Source: Heloderma charlesbogerti (Eukaryota; Chordata; Lepidosauria; Squamata; Helodermatidae). From it: DNA of 64,000 bases. The stretch lies in contig JANEZZ010001570.1 in NCBI GenBank assembly GCA_026122225.1, forward strand, positions 3,162,001 through 3,226,000. The letters run 5' to 3'. A program made the position numbers and the translations under genes. The notes beneath the pieces were generated by a model. That model saw only the letters and a program-made list of their open reading frames with translations. It was not told where the DNA came from and made no database searches. The first letter of the stretch is position 1. Every line of letters starts with the position of its first letter. Shown here piece after piece: positions 11,619 through 21,496 of this stretch.

Positions 11619-12387
11619 GTGACATTTAGGGGTGGTGGAGAAATCTGCCACGGACTCCAATGAGGCTGGATTCTAAAGAATCCCCCGGAGTCCATTGTGG
11701 AATGGACTACACCCCCCCGCCACCCTCCCGGGACAGACCCTGCCTGGCAGTGGCAGCTGCTCCGGGTCGTTGCCTCCATCCACTGCTGGGCTGTGGAACG
11801 AAATGGCGGCCGGTATAGCGGCCGTCATTTGTGTCCCTGCCAGTGGCCATGATTGGCTATGTAAATATTTACGTAGCCTATCACGGCAAAGAGCAGGGAC
11901 GCAAATGGCAGCTGCTATGCCATTTGCGTCCCTGCTCTTTCCGTGACAGGCTACGTAAATATATACATAGCCTATCATGGCTAACGCAGGGACGCAAATG
12001 GCGTAGCGGCCGCCATTTGCGTCCCTGCTCTTTGCCGTGATAGGCTACGTATATATTTACGTAGCCTATCAGGGACGCAAATGGCATAGCGGCCGCCATT
12101 TGTGTCCCTGCTCTTTGCTGTGATAGGCTATGTAAATATATACGTAGCCTATCATGGCCTAATGTAGGGACGCAAATGGCGGCCGCTACACCGGCCGCCA
12201 TTTGCGGCCGCAACAGCCCAGCAGCGGACGGCAGTCCAGCTGCAGATGGGCCTAGCCGGCAGATCCGCAGACTCACCACAGAGTGGAGCCAACCGGGCAG
12301 GATTCCAGGGGGAGGGACGGATCGCGCCCCCGCCGAGGACGCCGCCACCGGAACGAGGTAAGGGATTTGTACGTCCCTAGTGACATT
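11619..12387. repeat. 8-bp TSD (GTGACATT) bracketing a hAT MITE
   Basis: GTGACATT is at 11619-11626 and again at 12380-12387, immediately outside TAGGGG and CCCTA termini. Confidence 0.9.
11627..12379. mobile_element. GC-rich palindromic hAT MITE, copy 2 (753 bp)
   Basis: Same family as 4533-5341: TAGGGGTGGTGGAG at the left, ACGTCCCTA at the right, an exact 8-bp target duplication, and a CpG-rich interior. It holds about four copies of the palindrome with arms TGATAGGCTACGT and ACGTAGCCTATCA (near 11849-11886, 11938-11977, 12038-12070 and 12119-12156). These are separated by repeated blocks containing GGGACGCAAATGGC in both orientations. The short ORFs across it follow the palindromes and are not genes. 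It lies inside the putative ANOS1 3' UTR. Confidence 0.85.
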
Positions 12388-13362
12388 GAATGGCATATGG
12401 TCATGATCCACAATCTACTTAAACCAGACTACTTTCACTTCAATTTCTGTGATTTGATTTCATATATTCTAACTGGTTTAAGTAACTTCTGGCTCCCACT
12501 GTGAATAGCCCCTGACAACATTAATATATTTTATTTGGCAATGACAGTTCCCAATTAAATGCTAATGTAGTGTAACTATTCTAAAAGTGCAGACGGTTTG
12601 GCCACATCTACGTCACACCTAAAAATAATTTTCAGCATTCACATCTGAATGTCTGGAAAATGGCCACCCACGAAATTCAGCATAATTTATTTATTAAACT
12701 TCGTATTTATTTCTGCTAATTTCATGTGCGATTGGCAGTATTCACATGTAAATGCCACCATTCATTAACTTCAGAATATTCACTATAACACATATATTGA
12801 CTAAGAAAATGCACCTTGTATTTCTTCTATCTGCTGCTGTGTTAACATGGACTTCATAAAACCAATATGGGATTTGTGTCACCTAGTTCTGCTTCTTATG
12901 ACAGCTAATGATGGGACCAGAGTTTGTTCCTATCTATCTATCTATCGTGAACTGATAACACTTAACTCAGAAATGTTGGTTTACATCTATAGGTTTAAAA
13001 CTCTGCAGAATACCGAAAAAAACCCCACCCCAAACCCATACACAGAGAGTTATAAAGACTGAGAAGACTGTGAGTGTCCTACAGCGTACACTATGATGCT
13101 AGTAAATCACGACACTTAGATATTTTTAAATTTTCATAGATGTTGAATGTTTCAATTACATGAGTACAGTCGATTGTTGCATGACATACTTCATCCTAGA
13201 ATTAGTACAAACATGCTTTCTTCAGTCCATATGATGTAGGTATCTCCATTCAGTTCATATAGGGTAAACATCCACTAGAACATAGATCATTACATACTCC
13301 AGTACAGATGCATTTTTCTGATCTTCTTGCAAGGGTTCAGTTTATATTCTTTGCCAGCTAGT

Positions 13363-13398
13363 TAACAATCCAATGCAACTTAACAATCCAATGCAACT
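13363..13398. repeat. Perfect 18-bp tandem duplication at the ANOS1 stop codon
   Basis: Two identical 18-bp units (TAACAATCCAATGCAACT), 13363-13380 and 13381-13398, abut and reach the last base of the ANOS1 stop codon. The coding frame is unaffected. Confidence 0.9.
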
Positions 13399-13456
13399 TA
13401 GTATTTTTCAGGTGGTGGCTTGTAGTGATGTGGATGATGTTGCTTCAGATGAGGCC
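13398..13456 (-). CDS. ANOS1: ANOS1 last coding exon (exon 14 by human count)
   Basis: Encodes the C-terminal tail of anosmin-1, an extracellular matrix glycoprotein that guides GnRH and olfactory axons and modulates FGF receptor signalling. The minus strand reads a pyrimidine-rich acceptor CTTTTTAG, then two bases completing an Arg codon, then PHLKQHHPHHYKPPPEKY and TAA at 13400-13398. The human tail has the same HPHHYKP core and also ends in a Glu-basic-Tyr tripeptide (EKY here). The phase matches the exon at 16421-16559. This His-rich, proline-rich tail follows the fourth FNIII repeat. An 18-bp tandem duplication abuts the stop codon. Confidence 0.93.
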
Positions 13457-14495
13457 CTAAAAAGGAACAAATGGTTAAAGTAGCCATAATTCATAAAAAT
13501 CGAAACTGATGTAGTAGACAAAAATATATTATACTGCATTCATCTGAAGAATATATAAGCGGTTCATTAATTGTAATAATTCCATGTATAAATGTACCAC
13601 ATTCTCTTCCATGAATAAGAAGGATAGCATACATGCAGACTACCCATTGGAGGCACTGATATTTATTAAGAAGCTCAGTCATGCTAGCTTTTACACATTA
13701 TTTGAGCATCACCCTAACATCTTGTCTAAACTATGTTATTCTTGGAGGCTGTTTCAGCAAGTACAGACAGGAACAAAAGGTTCCATATAGCAATGTGTGT
13801 AATACTAGCACCTGATGGGATTAATGTTCATAACCTGTGTGTCATTTACTGTAATTGAATCAACAGGAGTTGCCCACATGCAAGAATGCCAAGCTACTGA
13901 ATCTTTTGTTTGATCCCAGCCCAAGTACGCCCAAGGTCATGAACTCCTCTGTGTTTTTTGCCTGTATCCTATAACTGCCCTTGAGTCTAGACCCTCACTG
14001 TGATTGCAGAATGTAGTGTGCCCTCTCTTGCACTGACCGGTGATTCTTCCAGGTACTGCTGTTCTGCTGGCATGTTGTTCCTTATGATCCCTTCATAGCA
14101 CCACCCCTCCCACAATATGCTCTAAAACTGAATGTCCTCAATTGAATAATCTTTATTTCACCAGGCTGATGCATCTTTTAGGAAAATGAGGAACTACCAG
14201 AACCAGAAATTATCAGATATTTATTAATAGGTTTCAGTCTGCAATACTACACATAATCCAGTTATTTCAATAACTTTCCTCAATAAATCTGCCTGGCAAC
14301 TACTGATGAGCAAGAGCTCATTCTCCCAATTAAACTACGAACAGGCTTCAGTAAAGCAAGTTTAAGAAGAAAATTGGGGAACTTAATCACTTCATTTCTG
14401 AGAATATGCAAATTTTGACCTGTGATGCATCCAATGACATCACTAGATCATCTTACAGGATTTCCTGGTTTGCCAGTATGTCAAAGAAAGAAAAA

Positions 14496-14620
14496 CGTGC
14501 TGTAGCTCAGTGGTGGAGCACATACGTTGCATGAAAAAGATCCCAGTTTCAATCCCCAGCATTTCAACGTTGAGCTGGGAAATTTCTCTGTCTAAAGCCC
14601 TGGAAAGGTGCTGCAAATCA
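14496..14620 (+). mobile_element. tRNA-derived SINE, degraded
   Basis: A box-like TAGCTCAGTGG (14503-14513) and B box-like AGTTTCAATCC (14545-14555), spaced as in a tRNA. The first bases follow the squamate SINE pattern of a 'GTAGCTCAGTGGTGGAGC' head. It is not a functional tRNA gene: the body does not close a cloverleaf and continues into SINE sequence. The next 80 bp (about 14623-14705) belong to another MITE starting CTTTCCCCAACCTGATGCCC. Confidence 0.75.
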
Positions 14621-14622
14621 AT

Positions 14623-14710
14623 TAAGACCAGCTTTCCCCAACCTGATGCCCTCCAGATGTTTTGGACAGCAATTCCCATCAGCCAGAGCTAGCATGGTCA
14701 ATGTAAGTTG
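14623..14710. mobile_element. Half of a CCAACCTGGTGCCCTCCA-type MITE
   Basis: CTTTCCCCAACCTGATGCCCTCCAGATG, then AATTCCCATCAGCC. This matches one half of the complete element at 15860-15997; the other inverted half is missing. Confidence 0.6.
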
Positions 14711-14723
14711 TAGTCCAAAAAGT

Positions 14724-15560
14724 AGAATCATAGAATCATAGTAGAATCATAGAATAGTAGGGTTGGAAGGGGCCTACAAGGCCATCGAGTCCAACCCCCT
14801 GCTCAAGGCAGGAATCCAAGTCAGAGCATCCATGACAAATGGCTGTCCAGCCTCGTCTTGAAGGCCTCCAGTGTGGGAGAGCTCACCACCTCCCCAGGTA
14901 ATTGGTTCCATTGTCGTATTGCTCTTACAGTCAGGAAGTTTTTCCTGATGTTCAGCCGGAATCTGGCTTCCTGTAACTTCAGCCCATGATTCCGTGTCCT
15001 GCACTCTGGGATGATCAAGAAGAGATCCTGGCCTTCTTCTCTGTGACAACCTTTCAAGTACTTGAAGAGTGCTATCATATCTCCCCTCAGTCTTCTCTTC
15101 TCAAGGCTAAACATGCCCAGTTCTTTCAGTCTCTCTTCATAGGGCTTTGTTTCCAGTCCGCTGATCATCTTTGTTGCCCTCCTCTGAACCCTCTCCAGTT
15201 TGTCTGCATCCTTCTTAAAGTGTGGTGCCCAGAACTGGACACAGTACTCCAGATGAGGCCTAACCAGTGCTGAGTAGAGGGGAACTAGTACTTCCCAGGA
15301 TTTGGAAGCGATTCTTCTATGAATGCAGCCCAAAAGAGCATTTGCCTTTTTTGCAGCCACATCACATTACTGGCTCATATTCAGCTTCTGATCGACAACA
15401 ATTCCAAGATCCTTCTCGCTTGTAGTGTGGTTGAGCCACGTATCCCCCATCTTGTAACTGTGCATTTGGTTTCTTTTTCCTAGGTGCAGAACTTGGCATT
15501 TGTCCCTATTAAATGTCATTCTGTTGTTTTCTGCCCAGCGTACCTCCTGCCAACCTCTCC
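14724..15560 (-). mobile_element. CR1 LINE, 5'-truncated copy
   Basis: Read on the minus strand it ends in the CR1-specific 3' terminal repeats of ATTCTATG (14724-14760) and carries the C-terminal part of the CR1 reverse transcriptase protein. The 5' boundary near 15560 is approximate. It lies in ANOS1 intron 13 in the sense direction. 5' truncation is the usual state of CR1 copies. Confidence 0.9.
14821..15545 (-). pseudogene. CR1 pol C-terminal region, interrupted by a stop
   Basis: The minus frame reads CQVLHLGKRN, EKDLGIVVD, then an in-frame TAA at about 15364, then [49 protein letters not shown] and [12 protein letters not shown]. These are hallmark blocks of CR1 ORF2 downstream of the catalytic YADD. 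The polymerase core and endonuclease are absent, so the copy is inert. Confidence 0.9.
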
Positions 15561-15859
15561 ACCACTTCTGCCCCATTCCCTTTGCAAAAAGCTTACTCAG
15601 AAGTGATGGGGGACGTGTAACCGGGCCTCTACTACACCTCAGAAAAGTCAGAAATCTAAATAACAAAATGTTAGTGACATACTGAATACTAGAAGCCTTG
15701 GAAATCATCCCTGGGATGGGAACTACATTTAGCAGGATTCCTGGAGCATAGGATGAAATTCAAGTCAGCATCCTGTGCACCAAAAACTCTGGTGAATGTA
15801 GTTCCTAATTCCTATGCTTGCTAGAAAACTACATGTCCCAGGGTTCCTGATACCCTAGA

Positions 15860-15997
15860 CTAGCCTTCCTCAACCTGGTGCCCTCCAGATAATATTGAAC
15901 TATAGCCTATAATTCCTATTATCCCATTGCTTAGCCATGCTGGCTGGGGATGGCGGGAGTTGTAGCCATTTGGAGGGCAGCAGGTTGTGGAAGGCTG
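15860..15997. mobile_element. MITE with about 25-bp inverted ends
   Basis: The left end CTAGCCTTCCTCAACCTGGT runs on to GCCCTCCAGAT; the right end holds TGGAGGGCAGCAGGTTGTGG and GAAGGCTGC, its imperfect inverse. CCCTAGA flanks both sides (15853-15859 and 15998-16004), compatible with an 8-bp hAT duplication with one mismatch. Confidence 0.75.
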
Positions 15998-16420
15998 CCC
16001 TAGAAACAGTAGCATTTTGAGGTGCAATGGAAGTCCAGTCACCAACTTTCCCTTTGTTGGGAGGTAAAGTAAACTTGGAAGACATACAAAGGGAGCATTA
16101 ATGGGAAAGGCTGGCAGCAGAATGAACCAATTTTGAGCTGGATCTAAACTTCTGAGGAGTTTGGCCCCAATTTGGAGTGGATTTGAACAGTTCCAAACTG
16201 AAATATTAGTTTGCAAACCCACCAACACCCACATCCACTGAAGGTTGGTTAATTAGGTATTGCTGACTTCAGATGCCTATTCTAAGAATGAACTATACTT
16301 TGGCAGTGTACAACCCTTGATCTTTTCTGTATTCTTTATGAGAGGGGAAAAAGGAAGAAGTGCCTTTCTATATGCATATGCATCAATCAGAATCTTTTCC
16401 TGTAGGATGTCAACACTCAC

Positions 16421-16559
16421 TGTGTGGAGGCGTCAGCAAATCAGGTGTTTGGAATGACTTTATGGTAGCTGGCCCCTCACCACCTGTGGTCAGCACTTGC
16501 ACTTCTAAGCGGTAAAGAGTTGATGGTCTCAGGTTGGGCACTGTCAATATGTAGTGATC
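16421..16559 (-). CDS. ANOS1: ANOS1 exon 13 (end of FNIII-4)
   Basis: The minus strand reads acceptor CCTTTAAG, then [39 protein letters not shown] and DLLTPPH, ending one base into an Arg codon before donor GTGAGT. Human anosmin-1 has the nearly identical [20 protein letters not shown] block. The exon supplies the last strands of the fourth FNIII repeat, including the conserved tyrosine-corner pattern L-Y-x-L-x-V. It starts in phase 0 and ends in phase 1, consistent with neighbours. The C-terminal side of this exon (DLLTPPH) is the least conserved part relative to human. Confidence 0.95.
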
Positions 16560-16698
16560 CTTAAAGGAAATGGAAACAGTTTTTCCAAGTGAGATAGGGC
16601 ATTAACTAGATTGAAGTTGTTCACTAGCATTGTGCACACACAGGTGTCTCCTTGGCTATTCCCACCTATCCCACACCACAGAAGCAGCAGACACTTAC
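16560..16698 (-). other. ANOS1: ANOS1 intron 12, very short (139 bp)
   Basis: Bounded by donor GTAAGT (16698 leftward) and acceptor CCTTTAAG. It is free of repeats, in contrast to the 18-kb intron 9 of the same gene. Confidence 0.9.
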
Positions 16699-16919
16699 TA
16701 CTGGCAGTATCTGTGACTGGGAAATAATGCTGTTGGGTAAGCTGTTTTGTCTGCTTTCCGTCGTAACCTCTGCCCAAGTGACTTGGAACCCTGTCATGGG
16801 TTGGTGAAGGTTTGCTTTTGATATTTTCCAGGAAAAGTGGCCAGTAATGTTGATGTCCTGAACAATGAATGAGGCAGAAAGATTCTCTGGCTTTGCCAAC
16901 ACTTTTGGGACAACTGGAG
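16699..16919 (-). CDS. ANOS1: ANOS1 exon 12 (start of FNIII-4)
   Basis: After acceptor TTTTGCAG the minus strand reads [40 protein letters not shown] and [20 protein letters not shown], ending at ILPV before donor GTAAGT. This is the best-conserved part of the gene here. It forms the first strands of the fourth FNIII repeat, with the conserved Trp residues FSW and TWAEV. Two potential N-glycosylation sites are visible (NLS and NIT). The first two bases complete a codon begun in exon 11, and the exon ends in phase 0. Human has S where this copy has V at the 3' junction. Confidence 0.97.
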
Positions 16920-18189
16920 CTGCAAAACATACACATACCACCACCACCACCACATATGAAACAAGATGTTAGCATTTCTATCAAGCTTTTAAGATCAATG
17001 TAAAAAATATCTACATATAGAATAGCTTCAGCTCTGAAGATCATATCCTGTTTCTCTACCCAATGTTCCCAGCAGATCTTGATTTTTAATACTATTTAAA
17101 ATATCAAACTTGGCCATGTCTGTATTATACTCACAGAGTTTCTAGTCAGATTTTTAAGGTCTACAGAACAAACTGTCTGAATGGAATTAATGAAATGAGC
17201 AAGTTCCTATTACAAATAACTGAGAGATATAGCACAACTTTTTCTGAACATACTTATTGATGTTTCAAACATGGGCCAGAGAAGGGATAACATAAATAGC
17301 AATAGGACAGGAAGAAAATACTTGCACAATATGTCAGTACACTGGACACAGTTTGTAATATTATTTATCTTCCACACCATTGTCATCATGTTTCTCATTC
17401 CAATTGTCTCCTCTTTTACTAATCCCAACATTTTCTTTTCACTTTAAACTCATTCTCACTTTTAAACCTCTTAGTGGTTGGCCTTTCCTTCCTGTTTGGT
17501 TTTCCATTACATTTCAGTCTGGACTTTTCGTTTATCTGACTCTTCATGTTTGGACCAAGATCTCTTGCTTGATCAAATATCTGTGTGTTTTTTTATCTTG
17601 CTTCTGCCTACACCTAGAATGCCATCCTGAACCCAGTTACTATTCTTTCTCTGACTTCTCTTTTACATGCTCCTCTATTAAATCTCTGCTGGTTACTATT
17701 CATTATTTTAAAGTTTAATTAAAAATAGCCTCAAACCAAGATCTCCTGCAATGATAAAACAGTAATCCATGCATAGGAACCTGTTTCTATTGCCCAATTC
17801 CTCTTGCAGTAATGACGCAAACATATTGTTTTGATTTATATTCTGCCTTTCAATCAGTTGATTTCCACATATTTAACAGCTAAAAAAATATTGTGATATT
17901 CATGTTTCTTCTCCCTCTTGTTTCTGGTTCAGTTAATTTTTTGTTCATTTTTGAGATTGTATGTTGCCTTGGCAAACAGATATTCATTTTTTACTTTTAC
18001 AGCAAAGCACTAAAAAATCATTTAGGCACTAAACAATATATAAAAATGTAACGTCTCTTTTGCAAGGTGTTGCAGAAGTTTTATCAAATACCAAGACATT
18101 TTCTAGTACCAGGTCTGCTAGCAACTTTTCTACACAAAGAAATTGCCTTCCAAACTGTTAAGAATAATGGCTTGTTGATCAAAATAGGA

Positions 18190-18244
18190 GTTTGTGTGTG
18201 TGTGTGTGCGCGTGCGCGCGCACACACACACACACACACATATA
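18190..18244. repeat. Alternating purine-pyrimidine tract (TG)n-(CG)n-(CA)n
   Basis: TG repeats pass through GCGCGTGCGCGCGC into CA repeats, forming a self-complementary 50-bp block with Z-DNA or cruciform potential. The ORF over it (poly Val-Cys, Arg-Ala, His-Thr) is an artefact of the repeat. Confidence 0.95.
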
Positions 18245-18436
18245 AATCTAAAGAGCCTAACAGTAGCTTCTATAATGATATCGCATTCTAGGAAAGTTCA
18301 TATTTCATTTCTTCCCCACAATCTGTAGAATGAGCATAATAATATTTTCGATAGTGATCTTTAACATTCTTTACATTCACATGATTTTATTTCCAAAACA
18401 ATCTTTTGTGTAAGGTAAGGTGAGAGACAGCAGGCT

Positions 18437-18655
18437 GGTTCGCACAACACAGCAGGCCAGCGTGGCTTATTTAACCCACGGTGACCCCGTAGCGCACGCA
18501 GCCACCATTTTGCATATCCAGTCCCCACTCACGGTTTGTCATGCATTGCAGACCCAGAGAGCGTGGGATATGCAAGGGTTAAGCAACCCTCATATAACTA
18601 CAGAAGAAACCATGGGTTAAATAACCCATGACAAGCTGTGCCATGTTGTACAAAC
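18437..18655. mobile_element. MITE with CTGGTT(T/C)G-ACAACA inverted ends
   Basis: The left end CTGGTTCGCACAACAC and the right end, inverted (CTGGTTTGTACAACAT), are near-identical. The interior carries TTATTTAACCCACGG and its inverse (GGTTAAATAACCCATG). One of several palindromic MITEs in these introns whose arms contain AACCCA/TGGGTT. Probably hAT-like, but no clean 8-bp duplication was found. Confidence 0.6.
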
Positions 18656-18879
18656 CAGGTTAGCAACTTGCTCAGTGAGCTCAGTTATGGCGTCTGATGT
18701 AGTACTGCTTGCTCTGGAAATAATCCTGCATTCTGATCATATTTCTTTTCTTTTCCACGATCTGTGGAATGAACTGGTGTTAGTATTAACTGGTGTTTGT
18801 ATGACTATATCCAGTGTCTCATAGCTTATTCTTCAGTGATGTGAAAAATTATTCGGATCTTTAAGGAGAGTAAGTATTG

Positions 18880-19325
18880 GCCCAATTTCGATGTTTATAT
18901 CCTGGCTTAATAACCAGAGATATGAATGAGCCTTTGCAGACATGCAGCCCCTTGATGGCATACTTGATGTCTCCAATTAACCATAGTTTCCTTTTTTGGC
19001 TGAATTTGGAAACAATGGTTACCAGCTTCAGAACAAGCCAGGATCACAGACCACTTAAAACTGTGATTTCAGAACCTGGCTTGTTCTGAAGCTGGCAAAC
19101 ATGCTTACTTCCTTATTTAATTATCCTGCCTTTCCACACAAAAAGGGTGTTTAAGACAGCCATAGAATACTGGTTCAAGCTGAACAGTAAGCTATGTTTA
19201 GAGACTTTCTGGTTTAAATTGTGATTTGCATGAATGGAAGAACAAAGGGCTGTGTGCTCAGGCAAAAGGCTCATTCATATCATAGCTTAATAAGGCAAAA
19301 TATATTTGTCCAAACACAGCCATGG
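18880..19325. mobile_element. Palindromic MITE with GAATGAGCC arms
   Basis: Left-arm blocks TGGCTTAATAACCAGAGATA and GAATGAGCC recur inverted at the right (GGCTCATTCATATCATAGC followed by TTAATAAG). An internal palindrome, AGCTTCAGAACAAGCCAGG with its complement, lies at 19020-19095. Boundaries are approximate. Confidence 0.5.
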
Positions 19326-19585
19326 TGTAATAATGTTTGCCACTTTTGAGTCTGTGCCTTAAGATGCAGCTAGAAATTCAACAGGTGTGGCTTTTCCTAG
19401 AATGAATATTCACTGATGGGGAAAGCTGAAACTACCTGTGAAAGGCACAGAGTCTGAATCAGGAGAAAAAGTGGCAGCCTCATGTGTAACATTCATTTTT
19501 ATGTACAACATGCCTGTGTACTTCTGTTACATATAAAATACTGTAACATATGGGTTGACTATTCCATCAGAATTTTCCATCAGAA

Positions 19586-20472
19586 TGGCCACAAGACTGG
19601 AAAAGGTCAGTTTACATTCCAATTCCAAAGAAGGGCAACGCCAAAGAGTGTTCAAACTACCGCACAATTGCGCTCATTTCACATGCTAGTAAGGTGATGC
19701 TCAAAATCCTACAAGCTAGGCTTCAGCAGTATGTGAACCGAGAACTACCGGAAGTACAAGCTGGGTTTCGAAGAGGGAGAGGAACTAGAGATCAAATCGC
19801 CAACATTCGCTGCATCATGGAGAAAGCAAGAGAATTCCAGAAAAACATCTATTTCTGCTTCATTGACTATGCTAAAGCCTTTGATTGTGTGGATCACAAC
19901 AAACTCTGGCAAATTCTGAAAGAGATGGGAGTACCAGACCACCTTACCTGTCTCCTGAGAAACCTGTATGAGGGTCAAGAAGCAACAGTAAGAACCGGAC
20001 ATGGAACAACCAATTGGTTCAAAATTGGGAAAGGAGTACGACAAGGCTGCATATTGTCGCCCTGCTTATTTAACTTATATGCAGAGTACATCATGAGAAA
20101 CGCCGAGTTGGATGAATCACAGGTCGGAATTAAGATTGCCGGGAGAAATATCAACAACCTCCAATATGCAGACGATACCACCCTAATGGCAGAAAGTGAA
20201 GAGGATCTAAAGAGCCTCTTGTTGAGGGTGAAAGAGAAGAGTGCAAAAGCTGGTAAGAGAAAACTCTCTGGAAAAGACCCTGATGCTGGGAAAGACTGAA
20301 GGCAAAGGAGAAGGGGACGGCCGAGGATGAGATGGCTAGATAGCATCACCGATGCAATGAATATGAACTTGAGCACACTCCGGGAGAGAGCACAGGACAG
20401 GAAGGCCTGGCATGCTATGGTCCATGGGGACACGAAGAGTCGGACACGACTGAACGACTGAACAACAACAAC
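19586..20472 (+). mobile_element. BovB (RTE) LINE, 5'-truncated and internally deleted
   Basis: It begins inside the reverse transcriptase region (GGCCACAAGACTGGAAAAGG) and ends with the BovB 3' end (GACTGAACGACTGAACAACA). Compared with the full-length copy at 35771-38987, about 450 bp are missing at a junction near 20254. There, sequence encoding AKAG jumps directly to sequence encoding the ENSLEKTL region in another frame. It is antisense to ANOS1 in intron 11, and target duplications are present. Confidence 0.9.
19694..20299 (+). pseudogene. BovB reverse transcriptase fragment
   Basis: The frame carries QAGFRRGRGTRDQIANIRCI, motif A FIDYAKAFDCVDH, RQGCILSPCLFNLYAEYIM and the catalytic LQYADDTTLMAES. 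It then runs out of frame (GKRKLSGKDPDAGKD) after the internal deletion. It keeps the consensus Cys in RQGC, unlike the intact copy at 35771-38987. It lacks the endonuclease and C-terminal domain and is not functional. Confidence 0.9.
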
Positions 20473-20735
20473 ATTCCATCAGAGTTAAAATGACATGAAC
20501 AAGAGAAATTAAACTTGTGTAAGCTGGTTCGTTTGTACTTGTGGGCTGTACCTGCATCAATATTTGTTAAGTAGCAACACTGGGATTTTTTTTAGAAAAT
20601 GTTCAGATAATAATGGAAGGATATCCTGTTTCGACATTGGTGTTTGGATCTCTCTCTGTTAAAGCAGGTAACTCCTCCACACGTACTCTGAACCTTTTGT
20701 GAGAATCTCTAGAAGTGCTAATTTATTCTACTTAC

Positions 20736-20907
20736 CTCCTTCAGTAGGACAGCTAATGTGCTTGTGCTTTTTCCCTTTAAGATCAGAACAAGGTGGAGTA
20801 GTAAAGTGAATACTTTCAGTCTTCAACCGGCCTTTGGATCTTGCTGGCTGGACCGTAACTTTGTATTTGCATGAAAATGACAGGTCCTGAAGAATTATGT
20901 AATTTTC
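20736..20907 (-). CDS. ANOS1: ANOS1 exon 11 (end of FNIII-3 and linker)
   Basis: Acceptor TTTTTGTAG, then [40 protein letters not shown] and [17 protein letters not shown], ending one base into the next codon before donor GTAAGT. The first block is identical to human anosmin-1 and closes the third FNIII repeat. The second half is the basic, Cys-containing linker before FNIII-4 and is more divergent. Two Cys residues flanking the Lys/His-rich stretch are conserved in position with human. 172 bp; starts in phase 0 and ends in phase 1. Confidence 0.96.
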
Positions 20908-21496
20908 CTACAAAAAGACAGTTTATACATCAACCTGCTTATTATCTTCTCCTTGCTACATTTGTGCTCAGCTGTCAGAGCAGAAGCAGCCTCAGAGATC
21001 TTTACCAAAAAGTGGGGTGGATGTCTTGTTTCAGGTAGGGGTGGGCCAAGTGCCCTTAAAAGCATGGGCATCCCATTGGGAAGTGGATAATTTTAAACAC
21101 CCCCCCCCACCCCAGTGAGTGGGATCCCTACCTAGCTCATCCCTACCCGTGCCAGCCTCCCCACTGCTTCATATGATGGTAGATGCCCACCCCACTTAGC
21201 CCTGAAGATCGCTGCTTCTAGTTTGACAGCAGTCAAACTAGAAGTGGTTTCAGCAATTTTGAGGGAGAAAGGGAACTGCATGTCAGGGGACTAGATATAG
21301 GCTATCCTCAACTGCAACCCTGTATGTTTGCTAAGTGCAACATACAGGGCTCAAGTTGAGGAAAACCAGTATTCTTCATTAACCCAGTGTTCTGCAAGTG
21401 CACAATAGCGATAAACCGAAGGGGGGAATTAGGGGGACATTAGCACACATTCCCTAGGCATGAACCGGTTTTTGAGCAAAACAGGGCTTGGAAAAT

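Larger units (their letters stand above)
8650..13397 (-). other. ANOS1: Putative ANOS1 3' UTR
   Basis: Sequence from the stop codon to the best poly(A) candidate. It holds a perfect 18-bp tandem duplication beside the stop codon (13363-13398), a hAT MITE (11627-12379), a 75-bp-arm hairpin (9986-10151) and a short TATC microsatellite (about 12931-12948). The last kilobase (8650-9300 on this strand's 3' side) is AT-rich with UTR-like character. The extent is inferred only from poly(A) hexamers and the length of the human UTR. Confidence 0.4.
13457..16420 (-). other. ANOS1: ANOS1 intron 13
   Basis: About 3.0 kb with donor GTGAGT and acceptor TTTTTAG. It contains a tRNA-derived SINE (14496-14620), MITE fragments, a CR1 LINE fragment (14724-15560) and a MITE at 15860-15997. 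The rest (13457-14490 and 16005-16420) shows no recognised feature. Confidence 0.85.
19561..20483. repeat. 11-bp TSD (ATTCCATCAGA) of a BovB insertion
   Basis: ATTCCATCAGA at 19561-19571 and 20473-20483. Fourteen extra bases resembling the target (ATTTTCCATCAGAA) lie between the left copy and the BovB sequence, a pattern seen when the 5' junction is repaired by short template jumps. Confidence 0.8.
16920..20735 (-). other. ANOS1: ANOS1 intron 11
   Basis: About 3.8 kb. It holds a CA/TG/CG tract (18190-18242), two palindromic MITEs (18437-18655 and 18880-19325) and an internally deleted BovB in antisense orientation (19586-20472). The stretch 16930-18180 shows only AT-rich intronic sequence with no recognised repeat end. 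Confidence 0.85.

Noticed and set aside
11673..12411. Long arginine- and proline-rich ORFs, such as the 176-aa minus ORF
   Set aside because: They run across the tandem palindromes of the hAT MITE and translate the repeat units; they are not proteins.
14500..14575. Possible tRNA gene (A and B boxes present)
   Set aside because: No closed acceptor stem, degenerate B box, and SINE body continues downstream; it is a tRNA-derived SINE.
16666..16698. Continuation of the ANOS1 exon 12 frame past the splice donor
   Set aside because: The frame stays open for a few codons, but GTAAGT at 16698 is a strong donor and the following sequence does not match human exon 13.
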